Part shown: positions 17,473 to 25,712 of the stretch, one piece after another
How the letters are laid out: each line of letters begins with the position of its first letter
Numbering within the stretch: the first letter of the stretch is position 1
Assembly (NCBI GenBank): GCA_004322215.1
Contig: SCSM01000007.1
Span: forward strand, 256,071-297,992
From: Bacteroidota bacterium
GTDB taxonomy: Bacteria > Bacteroidota > Ignavibacteria > Kapaibacteriales > UBA2268
DNA: 41,922 nt
Direction: 5' to 3'
Notes under the pieces: model-generated
Databases searched by the model: none
What the model was told of the DNA's origin: nothing
What the model saw: the letters and a program-made list of their open reading frames with translations, nothing else
Translations under genes and position numbers: made by a program

Positions 17473-18351
17473 CTAAGGTTGATTTTTCTTAAGGAAAAAT
17501 GTATCTCTTGCGGCAGAGCATGAGCCGAAAACACCGATTGCATTTTTAACACTGCCAAGAAGCGGGTCATATTGATTTTTTATAGTATTCTGAAGAAACC
17601 ATTTCAAATAATTCGAGTCCGGAGCAAAAACCGAAACATCATGTAATCCAAACCATTTGAATGACATCCATACAACCGGTGTTTTTGTATTTGGAATCGG
17701 GGCAGTATTTGATTGTTCTTTAAACATCCAATCCTCATTCCAAGGGCGTTCGATTCTACGGTTCTTTTCATCGGTTTGCGGAATTAAATATTTCCCGTAT
17801 TCAATTGTATCGAGACATTTTAAATTTAATATGAAAAAGGTAATACCAGGCACTTTTTCCCATTCCAACTTGAATGTATCGAGTGGTGGTAAATTAACTG
17901 TATCCTTAGGATATTGTAAGTAATAATCACTTGTTTTGATGTATTTAAACCTTGATGGAGTATTCGTTTCAGCAGTTATCAATTCAGTATAGCCGGGGAT
18001 TCTGATTTCAATCTTATAGAGTGTGTTCGGTTTCACAAGATATGTTGTGTCGGGATAATAATATCCCAATTCGCCGGCTGTGTCAATAGATAAAATAAAT
18101 TCCCTGCCATCGCCGATAATTTTTACATTGGCATCTCTAATCAGACTATGAGCATAATCAAATTTTTGATTGACTGGCTGAGTATTCATTACAATAATAT
18201 TTCTAATCGGCTCATCAACAATGAGATATGCTTCGACAAATTTTTGTTCGATATAATCAGTAGGTATAGCATCTTCGCAAGCATTAATCAAAGAAATAAA
18301 TAATAATGCCGTGAACAAAAATGATATTTTTTTAAAATTTATAAATTTCAT
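17473..18351 (-). CDS. DUF4249-like outer-membrane lipoprotein
   Basis: A 292-residue protein with a type II signal peptide (MKFINFKKISFLFTALLF, then ISLINAC, lipobox Cys25) and a beta-rich body. It matches the DUF4249 style: an N-terminal FVEAYLIVDEPI, NVKIIGDG, LVKPNTLYKIEIRIPGY and a C-terminal ASN/SSCS-type end (GVFGSCSAARDTFFL). DUF4249 lipoproteins travel with TonB-dependent receptors in Bacteroidota and probably work as their surface partner; the ligand is unknown. A TTG lies 12 bases upstream in frame, but the ATG at 18349-18351 fits the signal peptide. It is 24 bases downstream of the receptor stop. Confidence 0.8.
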   Translation of the reverse strand: MKFINFKKISFLFTALLFISLINACEDAIPTDYIEQKFVEAYLIVDEPIRNIIVMNTQPVNQKFDYAHSLIRDANVKIIGDGREFILSIDTAGELGYYYPDTTYLVKPNTLYKIEIRIPGYTELITAETNTPSRFKYIKTSDYYLQYPKDTVNLPPLDTFKLEWEKVPGITFFILNLKCLDTIEYGKYLIPQTDEKNRRIERPWNEDWMFKEQSNTAPIPNTKTPVVWMSFKWFGLHDVSVFAPDSNYLKWFLQNTIKNQYDPLLGSVKNAIGVFGSCSAARDTFFLKKNQP

Positions 18352-18375
18352 AATCAAATCCAATAATAATCATAC

Positions 18376-20649
18376 TTAAAATTTCAGTTCATAAGAAATT
18401 GAAGGAAGTATCGGTAATAATCTAACATCTTCAACATTAGTTTCTTCCTTTTGTGTATTATAATATCTAAACCAAATATCCCTCCTGTTATAAACATTAT
18501 AAACATCGAGAATCAATTTCGAAGGCAAACCAAAAGTCGTAAATGAATAGCTTGCGCTTATATTTAACTGATGAGAAGGGGGAAGTCTTAATCCAAATCT
18601 TTGAGATGGAAAAATTTTTCCCCTGCCATAATTTTGGTCAATAAGCCGCGATTGGAAACGTGATGTTGCACCTGTATATGATTGCCCTGACTGAAATGTG
18701 AATGAACCGCCAAATTCCCATTCATCATTCAGCTTATATTGAAGGACAAGTTTCAGGTCATGTCTCCTGTCGTACTTTGGGCGAAATTCGTTTCCATTGT
18801 TGATTTGAGGAAATTTTGCATAAATATAACCGAGTGAGTAACCGAACCAACCGGTAAAGTTCCCGAATTTTTTCTGCAGAAATACTTCAACACCATAAGA
18901 TTCGGCATTCCCAATATAGAAAACATCGGAGACTGTACTACCTTCAAGGGAATTCATATTAATTTCATTTATATTATTCATAGTCTTGTAATACACATCA
19001 AAGTTCAGGTCGTAACCTTCCACAGGATTAGTTTCAATACTGAAAATATAGTGATTGGATTTACTTGCAGGAACAGTTGAATCTGTCGGGAGCCAGGTAT
19101 CGAAAAAGGAAAAATCTGGCATAGTAGCAAGTCGCAGATTCTGATGATATATCCCCCAAGCAGCTTTTAAAGCAATATTTTCCTGGAATTGATATCTGAG
19201 AGCTATTCTTGGTTCCAAAGTAACAAGATTTCTTTGCATCCAATAATTAACTCTCAGTCCACCCTGCAATGACAGCAAGTCGAACACTCTATAATTTAAT
19301 TGTCCGAACAAGCTGTGATTCCAGTCATCAACAAGCAAATTCAAAGTTCCACCATTACTTCCGGGACTCGTAGAATCTGCATCACCTGTGAAATTCTGAA
19401 GATAACCGAAAGTGTATTTTGTAGATTCAAAACCGAATTTTGTTGTTAAAACGTCAGAAGTAAACCATTCAACGGAACCTTTAACAGTATAATCTGTAAT
19501 ATTGTTATCAATTAAAAATTCATAACCGGATTGGTCGCCAAAAAATCTGTTTTTATATTTACTATAACTAAAATTCAGTACTGTAAATAAATTATCTCCG
19601 AAAATGTGAGTCCATTTAGTTGAAAGTAATTGATTACCAATATCCAGTGACATATTCATACCATATCCATCCATGGCTAATGCATCAGCACTCATAAAAC
19701 CACTAATGAAAAGTTTATCATTACTTCCGAAATTTTGAGAAATTTTGACATTCAAATCATAAAAATGAAAATCAGGAAGAGGGCTTGTCGGGTCGTCGGG
19801 AATAAATGCTTTGATAATTTCGAGATAAGTTCTTCTTCCACTTATAAACCATGAACCATTAAATAATGGACCTTCGAGTGATGCTTTTGATGACAATGCC
19901 CCTAATGAAACAGTACCGTCAATATTATTTTGATTACCATCCTTTTGTGTAAGATTAAGAACAGAAGAAAGGCGACCTCCGTATTCAGCAGGAAAACCAC
20001 CTTTTATTAATTCAACATCTTTAATAGCATCAGAATTAAATGTGGAAATAAATCCAAATAAGTGAGTTGGATTATATACAACCGAGCCATCAACAAGAAT
20101 AAGATTTTGGTCAGGTGAACCACCCCTGATATATAATCCGCTAGATATTTGGGATGATGTTAAAACACCCGGCAGAAATTGCAAAGACCTGAATACATCA
20201 GATTCTCCGCCGATTCTGATTTCTTTAAGTTGCTCAATAGGAACATTGACTTTACTTATTGTTATTTCTCTTTTTTCGACTTCCCTTTCAGCTTCGACTG
20301 AAATTTCCTGTGTTTTAATTCCATCGTGTTTTAATTTAATTTCACGTCTAACCGATTCTCTTTCGCCAAATTTGATTTTAAGAATTTTCTTTTCATATCC
20401 GAGATATGAAACGATTATCGTATAATCTCCGGGTATAATATTAGTGATGGAAAAATACCCGCTTTTATTAGTATAAGTTCCCAGCTTTGTCCCTTTGAAA
20501 GCAACGGTGGCGCCTACAAGAGTTTCATTCGTTGCACTATCGAGAACATACCCGTTAAATGTAGCATTTATTGCCATCGGCTCGGGTTCTAATGCTTTCA
20601 ATTGAGAAACAGAAAATATTATTATAATTATCAGAAAAAAAAATTTCAT
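18376..20649 (-). CDS. TonB-dependent outer-membrane receptor
   Basis: A 757-residue outer-membrane receptor. A signal peptide (about 1-19) precedes a carboxypeptidase-regulatory-like domain (about 27-115; NGYVLDSATNETLVGATVAF, GTYTNKSGYFSI). The plug domain runs about 145-250 with LYIRGGSPDQNLILVDGSVV and AEYGGRLSSVLNL. The rest is a beta-barrel rich in aromatic-ended strands, ending in the typical aromatic residue (ISYELKF). It imports an unknown ligand with energy from TonB/ExbBD. It is the first gene of a two-gene unit with the DUF4249 lipoprotein, the usual arrangement in Bacteroidota. No sigma/anti-sigma pair is present, so it is probably not controlled by trans-envelope signalling here. 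Confidence 0.92.
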   Translation of the reverse strand: MKFFFLIIIIIFSVSQLKALEPEPMAINATFNGYVLDSATNETLVGATVAFKGTKLGTYTNKSGYFSITNIIPGDYTIIVSYLGYEKKILKIKFGERESVRREIKLKHDGIKTQEISVEAEREVEKREITISKVNVPIEQLKEIRIGGESDVFRSLQFLPGVLTSSQISSGLYIRGGSPDQNLILVDGSVVYNPTHLFGFISTFNSDAIKDVELIKGGFPAEYGGRLSSVLNLTQKDGNQNNIDGTVSLGALSSKASLEGPLFNGSWFISGRRTYLEIIKAFIPDDPTSPLPDFHFYDLNVKISQNFGSNDKLFISGFMSADALAMDGYGMNMSLDIGNQLLSTKWTHIFGDNLFTVLNFSYSKYKNRFFGDQSGYEFLIDNNITDYTVKGSVEWFTSDVLTTKFGFESTKYTFGYLQNFTGDADSTSPGSNGGTLNLLVDDWNHSLFGQLNYRVFDLLSLQGGLRVNYWMQRNLVTLEPRIALRYQFQENIALKAAWGIYHQNLRLATMPDFSFFDTWLPTDSTVPASKSNHYIFSIETNPVEGYDLNFDVYYKTMNNINEINMNSLEGSTVSDVFYIGNAESYGVEVFLQKKFGNFTGWFGYSLGYIYAKFPQINNGNEFRPKYDRRHDLKLVLQYKLNDEWEFGGSFTFQSGQSYTGATSRFQSRLIDQNYGRGKIFPSQRFGLRLPPSHQLNISASYSFTTFGLPSKLILDVYNVYNRRDIWFRYYNTQKEETNVEDVRLLPILPSISYELKF

Positions 20650-20791
20650 TTTGAATTTTAAATTTTACATTCTACATTATTCATTCTGCAAAAACTACTT
20701 CTGTGCTAAAACGAAAAATTTTTCGATTTGTTTCAAAATAAAATGAATTGTAAAATTTATGTGAGTACAAATGAAATAAATGTTAATTGAA

Positions 20792-22498
20792 TTAATACTG
20801 TATTTCATCTTCAACGAATTTGAAATTTCTTATTGTCTTTTCAACTTCTATAATTACTGAATTTTCGGATTTATTTTCAGTATATATAAAGTTTCCTTTA
20901 CCGTTAAGCCGGTTTAACCATGAAGAAACAATTTTGATTTCATCAATGTCATTCAAAGAGTAATCGAGTATGTTTCTTTTAGTGGGAATGAAAAAGGTTT
21001 CACGAACAATATTGATTAAATTATCGAGCGGTGCTTTCCTTCCGATTATTTCCTGGTGAATCAATTTTCCCCTGTCGATAATAATGATTTCAATAGTTTT
21101 ATCTCTCGATGAAACAGGAATTACAACAATCAGGTTATTTTTATTTATTGATGTTGGAACTCTTTGTCTTCTTAAAAACAATCTGTTCAATTGAGTGATT
21201 TGATTTTTCACAAGTGATGCTTTTTCAAACTCCAGTTCATCTGCAAATTTTATCATTTTCTCTTCAAGCTGAGCAATAATCCCCTCTGAAAAACCACTAA
21301 GGAATGCTTTCACTTTTTCCAATTCCTCGAGGTATTCTTCTCTTGATACAAGTAAGGAACAGGGAGCGTTGCATCTCGAAATCTGATGATAAAAGCAGGG
21401 CTGATTTTCTTTATTCGGTTTGATTGCCCCGTCACACTCCCTCAATTTAAATTGTTTGTTAATTAACTCGAGAATATTTTGAGTCAAACCGTTACTTCTG
21501 AAAGGACCGAAGTATTCTGTACCATCCGGCTCGATAGTATCGGCAATCTCGAATTTTGGAAAATCATCCTTGCTTAATTTCAAAAACATATATTTCTGAT
21601 AAGATTTATCCGCACTATTAAAATACGGCTTGATGCGTTTTATTTCTTTTGATTCGAGCAACAATGCAGCTAACTCGGTTTCAGTGGTTGACCATTTAAT
21701 ATCGTAAATTCTTCTTGTCATATCTGCAATTTTCCTTGATGAAAGTGCGCCTTCATTAAAGTAAGACCTAACCCTATCTTTAAGTGATTTCGCTTTTCCG
21801 ACATAAAGGATGTTTTTATTTCTGCCGAGAAAATAATACACACCGGGTTCTTTTGGAATTTGATTAAGCTTCTCTTCAACTCTTTTAAATGTCTTATACG
21901 AAGCTCTGAAATGCCTTGCCGGTTTATTATGGAATGAAATTAATTCTTCGATAGTCGAAATACCATGTTCTGTTTCAGCTTTTTCGAGAAGCAGAGCTAA
22001 AATCTGAGCTGTAGCCAGAGCATCTCCCAATGCCCTGTGGCGATTGTTAACATGAATACCGAGATATTGAGCAAGGTCTCCGACATTTTTTTTCTGACTT
22101 GTTGCAATTAATCTTCTTGAAAGTTTAAGAGTGCATAATGTAGGCATTTCCAAAGGAGCAAAACTATTCCTAATTACAAGATTATTTACAAATGAGAAAT
22201 CAAATGGAACACTATGTGCTGAAAAAACCGCTTCTGGCTGATGGAGTATTTCCATAATATCTGTCATTACTTCCCATTCCTCAGGAGCCCTTGCAGCCAT
22301 TTCATTAGAAATGCCCGTCATGTTGGCTATATAAAACGGAATAAACTGGTGTGGATTTATCAGCGTGTCATATTGGTTGATTACCTGCCCCCCAAGAAGA
22401 GTAACACATCCGATATCTATGATTCTATTTTTCTGTCCACTCGAGCCGGTTGTTTCAACATCAGTAACAATAAATGGTATATCCCATATCGAAGCCAT
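20792..22498 (-). CDS. DEDDh exonuclease fused to UvrC-like GIY-YIG nuclease
   Basis: A 568-residue fusion. Residues ~8-180 are a DEDDh 3'-5' exonuclease of the DnaQ/epsilon type (TDVETTG with Asp13/Glu15; SAHSVPFDFSFV; HRALGDALAT). Residues ~210-300 are a GIY-YIG domain (GVYYFLGRNKNILYVGKAKS from 219), followed by the UvrC cysteine block PCFYHQISRCNAPC and a UVR-like helix (LEFEKASLVKNQITQLNRL). The last ~120 residues resemble the linker part of UvrC, but the RNase-H-like 5'-incision domain and HhH motifs are absent. Such fusions are known (Cho-like or polymerase III epsilon-like repair nucleases). It probably makes the 3' incision in UvrAB-dependent repair. It stands alone on the minus strand. 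Confidence 0.88.
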   Translation of the reverse strand: MASIWDIPFIVTDVETTGSSGQKNRIIDIGCVTLLGGQVINQYDTLINPHQFIPFYIANMTGISNEMAARAPEEWEVMTDIMEILHQPEAVFSAHSVPFDFSFVNNLVIRNSFAPLEMPTLCTLKLSRRLIATSQKKNVGDLAQYLGIHVNNRHRALGDALATAQILALLLEKAETEHGISTIEELISFHNKPARHFRASYKTFKRVEEKLNQIPKEPGVYYFLGRNKNILYVGKAKSLKDRVRSYFNEGALSSRKIADMTRRIYDIKWSTTETELAALLLESKEIKRIKPYFNSADKSYQKYMFLKLSKDDFPKFEIADTIEPDGTEYFGPFRSNGLTQNILELINKQFKLRECDGAIKPNKENQPCFYHQISRCNAPCSLLVSREEYLEELEKVKAFLSGFSEGIIAQLEEKMIKFADELEFEKASLVKNQITQLNRLFLRRQRVPTSINKNNLIVVIPVSSRDKTIEIIIIDRGKLIHQEIIGRKAPLDNLINIVRETFFIPTKRNILDYSLNDIDEIKIVSSWLNRLNGKGNFIYTENKSENSVIIEVEKTIRNFKFVEDEIQY

Positions 22499-22584
22499 AT
22501 ATTAATATCTTTCTTTCAATACCTTTTTTAAGAATTCAAATTAAGAATTGTTTTTGAAATTGTCAGATTGTTTTATGTAATTAT

Positions 22585-23205
22585 TTAAACATTGTGGATT
22601 AAATCTGACAGAAAATTTGTATTATCAACAAGATATGTTTGAAATCCAAAATTTAATGCAGCATCAACATTTTCAGCAGAATCATCAATAAATAAAGAAA
22701 CTTGCGGTAGGATTCCGGTATTTTTGGATAAATAATTAAAAATCTCGGGTTCAGGTTTCCTTGCTCCAATTAAGTGAGAAAAGAATAATCCATCAAATAA
22801 ATCAAATAATTCCTTACATTCATTTTTAAAATGATTGAAATGTATTTTATTGGTATTACTCAACAGATAAACTTTCCCTTTATTCTTTAAATAACTCACA
22901 TTTCTTATAGCATCAGATTTAATACCCAAGAGTGTGGTATTGAATGCATCATCGAATTTCGTATCATCAGCATCAATCGTAAACTTTTTCTTTACCAAAT
23001 ACCTAAATTCTTCAGGTGATATTAATCCTTTTTCAAACCGGAATATAAATTCATCATTCAAATACTCTTTCATTTTATATGAATTGAATTTTTCTTTATC
23101 TTTTGATAATGAAAAAAATGCTTTATATGTTGATTGATGACTAATGTTATAAAGCACACCACCGAAATCAAGTACAAAACACGCGATGTTATTATATGAA
23201 TTCAT
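22585..23205 (-). CDS. HAD-superfamily hydrolase (subfamily IA)
   Basis: A 206-residue HAD phosphatase. Motif I is LDFGGVL, with the nucleophile Asp but Phe-Gly in place of the usual x-D of DxDGT. Motif II is LLSNTNK, the motif III lysine is in GARKPEPEIF, and motif IV is LFIDDSAENVDAA. The DFGGV form is typical of the epoxide-hydrolase/haloacid-like IA group and of many sugar-phosphate phosphatases. The general-acid Asp two residues after the nucleophile is replaced by Gly, so activity needs proof. It begins exactly one base before the stop codon of the rsmB gene, so the two genes are translationally coupled. Substrate unknown. Confidence 0.82.
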   Translation of the reverse strand: MNSYNNIACFVLDFGGVLYNISHQSTYKAFFSLSKDKEKFNSYKMKEYLNDEFIFRFEKGLISPEEFRYLVKKKFTIDADDTKFDDAFNTTLLGIKSDAIRNVSYLKNKGKVYLLSNTNKIHFNHFKNECKELFDLFDGLFFSHLIGARKPEPEIFNYLSKNTGILPQVSLFIDDSAENVDAALNFGFQTYLVDNTNFLSDLIHNV

Positions 23206-24675
23206 TTAATTTTCTCTAATAAATTTCGCAATAAAAAATCCGTCACAACCATGTTTATGAGGCATAAGCCGCAGAGTAAAATCATGAACATTCAAACCGT
23301 CAATCTTAATATCAAATTTATCAAATGCAGGTTTTAAAGGATATGGTTGAAAATCCTTATTCTGAGAAAGAAATTTATTTATAACTTCTTCATTTTCTTC
23401 CGCCATTAACGAGCAAGTAGAATAAACAAGTACACCACCATCGCATACAAACCGGGAATACTCCTCTAAAATTTTTAATTGTCTGTTAGAATGTTTTTTT
23501 AACAATTCCGGTGTAAGCCTCCATTTTTGCATGGGCATTCTTCTTACCGTTCCCATGCCGGAACAAGGAACATCAACAAGAACCTTGTCAAATAATTTAT
23601 ATTTTAATTCATTCTTATTTTGATTCGAAGTTCTTTTTATTTTGCTCATATTTTCAACTTTAATTGAATCGAATCCACTTCGTTTTGCTCTCTTAGAAAG
23701 TTCATTCAATTTTCTGAAATCAATATCATTTGAAGTAATTTTACCTGAATTCGAAATTAAATCAGCAATATGCAGGGACTTCCCTCCGGCACCGGCACAA
23801 GCATCGAGAATCCTATCATCTCTTTCGGGAGCTAATGCATAACTAATTAGCTGGCTGCCTTCATCCTGAACTTCGATTAATCCCTTTTTGAAAATATCAA
23901 GGGTAGTCAGTTGAGTTCTCTTGCCAAGTGTTATACCGGAAGGACTTATTGAACATTCTTTACAGTCAAGATTATTTCTATTAAGAAATAGCAAAACTTC
24001 ATTACGCGAAATTTGTGAAAGTTTAATTCTAATCGTAAGCGGTGCCGGGGACAATAGTGATTCGGACAACTCGCAAACCTCATTTATGCTCATTTTGAAA
24101 TTTTCATTTTTTAACCAATTTTCGACTATCCATTCAGCCATTGCATATCTTAAAGATAATATCTTTATTTGATTATCAACCAACGGTTTATTTTTATGCA
24201 ACAATTGACGAGCAACCGAATCTAATTCATTAAATTTTATTTCAACATTTTTAAAAAATTCTTCTGATATTTTAATATCAATTTCAAATTTTTCAATCAC
24301 AGCATTTTTCAGGTTTTGGAATAATTCAGTATCATCAGTTTCATAAAATTTGCATGCCAATGATGAAGGGTGAAAAATCGAATGATACTTTTCATAATAT
24401 TCAAATATATAAAGTGAAGTTACCAAAATAAGAAATTCATTATCGGAATATAATATGCTACGAATATTTTTCACTGAATTGTTCATGCAATATTCAAACA
24501 AGCGAAATCCCCTCAATGTTGAAAAAACAAGTTCCGAAATGAATCTCCTTTCCGAGCTGCCGATATATTTCTTTTTACGGAAAAAATCTGAAGCAATCAA
24601 ATCCGATGGCTGATATGATTTCCTGATAATTCTCAACAACTCTGAACTATGGCCTAAAATTGAAGTTAATTTCAT
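23206..24675 (-). CDS. rsmB: 16S rRNA m5C methyltransferase RsmB-like (NOL1/NOP2/Sun)
   Basis: A 489-residue RNA:m5C methyltransferase. The N-terminal NusB-like helical part covers roughly residues 1-150. The SAM-binding motif is LDACAGAGGKSLHIADL. The two catalytic cysteines are in VDVPCSGMGTVRR (motif IV) and VYSTCSLMAEENEE (motif VI). RsmB methylates C967 of 16S rRNA in E. coli. It abuts the HAD gene directly (stop 23206, next start 23205). The promoter must lie in the 375-base gap upstream, which it shares with the divergent T9SS cargo gene. Confidence 0.9.
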   Translation of the reverse strand: MKLTSILGHSSELLRIIRKSYQPSDLIASDFFRKKKYIGSSERRFISELVFSTLRGFRLFEYCMNNSVKNIRSILYSDNEFLILVTSLYIFEYYEKYHSIFHPSSLACKFYETDDTELFQNLKNAVIEKFEIDIKISEEFFKNVEIKFNELDSVARQLLHKNKPLVDNQIKILSLRYAMAEWIVENWLKNENFKMSINEVCELSESLLSPAPLTIRIKLSQISRNEVLLFLNRNNLDCKECSISPSGITLGKRTQLTTLDIFKKGLIEVQDEGSQLISYALAPERDDRILDACAGAGGKSLHIADLISNSGKITSNDIDFRKLNELSKRAKRSGFDSIKVENMSKIKRTSNQNKNELKYKLFDKVLVDVPCSGMGTVRRMPMQKWRLTPELLKKHSNRQLKILEEYSRFVCDGGVLVYSTCSLMAEENEEVINKFLSQNKDFQPYPLKPAFDKFDIKIDGLNVHDFTLRLMPHKHGCDGFFIAKFIREN

Positions 24676-25050
24676 CTTTTATATCAATAAAATTTTATAG
24701 TATTACATAAAAAAAATGATGTTTAATTCTTTGATTCCACAATAATTTATATTATATTTGCCATGCAGCAATGATAATTCAAAAAATTAATATAAAAATT
24801 GTAAGTCAAAATTTGAATTAATGTATTGTAACAATATAGGATTTTTCAAAAACTTTTTTGACAATTATATTTAAAAATCGTATTTTCGTTAATGATAAAT
24901 TTAAATATTGCAATAAAATGCAGTAAAAGTTAGGTTATTGTTTGGCATAAATATTGTCTTTATACCTGTTTTAGAGTATTGTATTGTAATGGAACTGAGA
25001 TTTAAAATAGAAAATAACAATTAATTATATAATAACTTAAGGAGTCCGAA
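24676..25050. other. Gene-free divergent intergenic region before the fibre locus
   Basis: About 375 bases of AT-rich DNA between rsmB and the T9SS cargo gene. No gene or RNA fold was recognised. It contains the best Bacteroidota-type promoter candidate of the window (see separate entry) and a long 5' leader before the ATG at 25051. Confidence 0.55.
24857..24888 (+). promoter_or_regulatory. Candidate Bacteroidota-type promoter for the fibre locus
   Basis: TTTG at 24857-24860, a 20-base spacer, then TATTTTCG at 24881-24888. This is close to the known Bacteroidetes pattern TTTG / TAnnTTTG. It would leave a leader of about 155 bases before the T9SS-cargo gene. The sequence is AT-rich, so chance matches are possible. 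Confidence 0.4.
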
Positions 25051-25632
25051 ATGAAGAGAATTATATGCTGTCTCTTAGCCGCAGGGATATTAGTCTTAGC
25101 ATCAATAAAATCGAATGCACAGGAAGTCAAACTGGACAGATTTGTAATTGGTACAGGTGGCATGGTTGCTAATGTAAATGATGCCAATATCAAAATGTCA
25201 GGAATTACCGGCCAAATCGCAATCGAAAAAATAGCCGGGACCGAACCGGTATATAACAATATGACAGTAGATATTTATCAGGGCTTTTGGGTGCCAGTCG
25301 GAGACTTCTTCTCAGGAGTAGAAGAAACAACAAGCTCAGAATATGGAAAAATTGTAAACTTTCCGAATCCATTCAGTAATTCAACAGTTGTAAAATACAA
25401 TTTGCCTACAAGCGGGTATGTTACAGTTAAAATTTATGACATGGCAGGGAATGTAATAAAGACATTATATAATGGATACCAAAATATGGGGGAACAGGAA
25501 TTGCCATGGAATGGCAAAGATGAATTGGGAGGAGTATTATCCTCAGGTTCGTATTTATATGAACTGAATTTCAGCCCCACATCTAATACCAAATCATATT
25601 CATTAAGAAATATAATGGTAATTCTTAAATAA
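25051..25632 (+). CDS. Secreted protein with FlgD-like T9SS C-terminal sorting domain
   Basis: A 193-residue protein. The signal peptide is residues 1-24 (ending SIKSNAQ), followed by a short region of about 80 residues with no recognised family. The C-terminal domain (about 100-193) reads VNFPNPFSNSTVVKYNLP, VTVKIYDMAGNVIKTLY, then LPWNGKDELGGVLSSGSYLY. This is the FlgD-Ig-like / T9SS type A sorting fold used for export and surface attachment in Bacteroidota and Ignavibacteria. A strong AAGGAG precedes the ATG. It ends 80 bases before the giant repeat protein with no terminator between, so the two are probably one transcript. A tiny T9SS cargo beside a giant fibre suggests an anchor or chaperone role, which is inference. 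Confidence 0.8.
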   Translation: MKRIICCLLAAGILVLASIKSNAQEVKLDRFVIGTGGMVANVNDANIKMSGITGQIAIEKIAGTEPVYNNMTVDIYQGFWVPVGDFFSGVEETTSSEYGKIVNFPNPFSNSTVVKYNLPTSGYVTVKIYDMAGNVIKTLYNGYQNMGEQELPWNGKDELGGVLSSGSYLYELNFSPTSNTKSYSLRNIMVILK

Positions 25633-25712
25633 ATCTAATAGTATATTCAGAGCATTATGATAAAGAAAATAAATAATATTTATTGTTTAATTTAATAAAG
25701 GAGAACTACATA

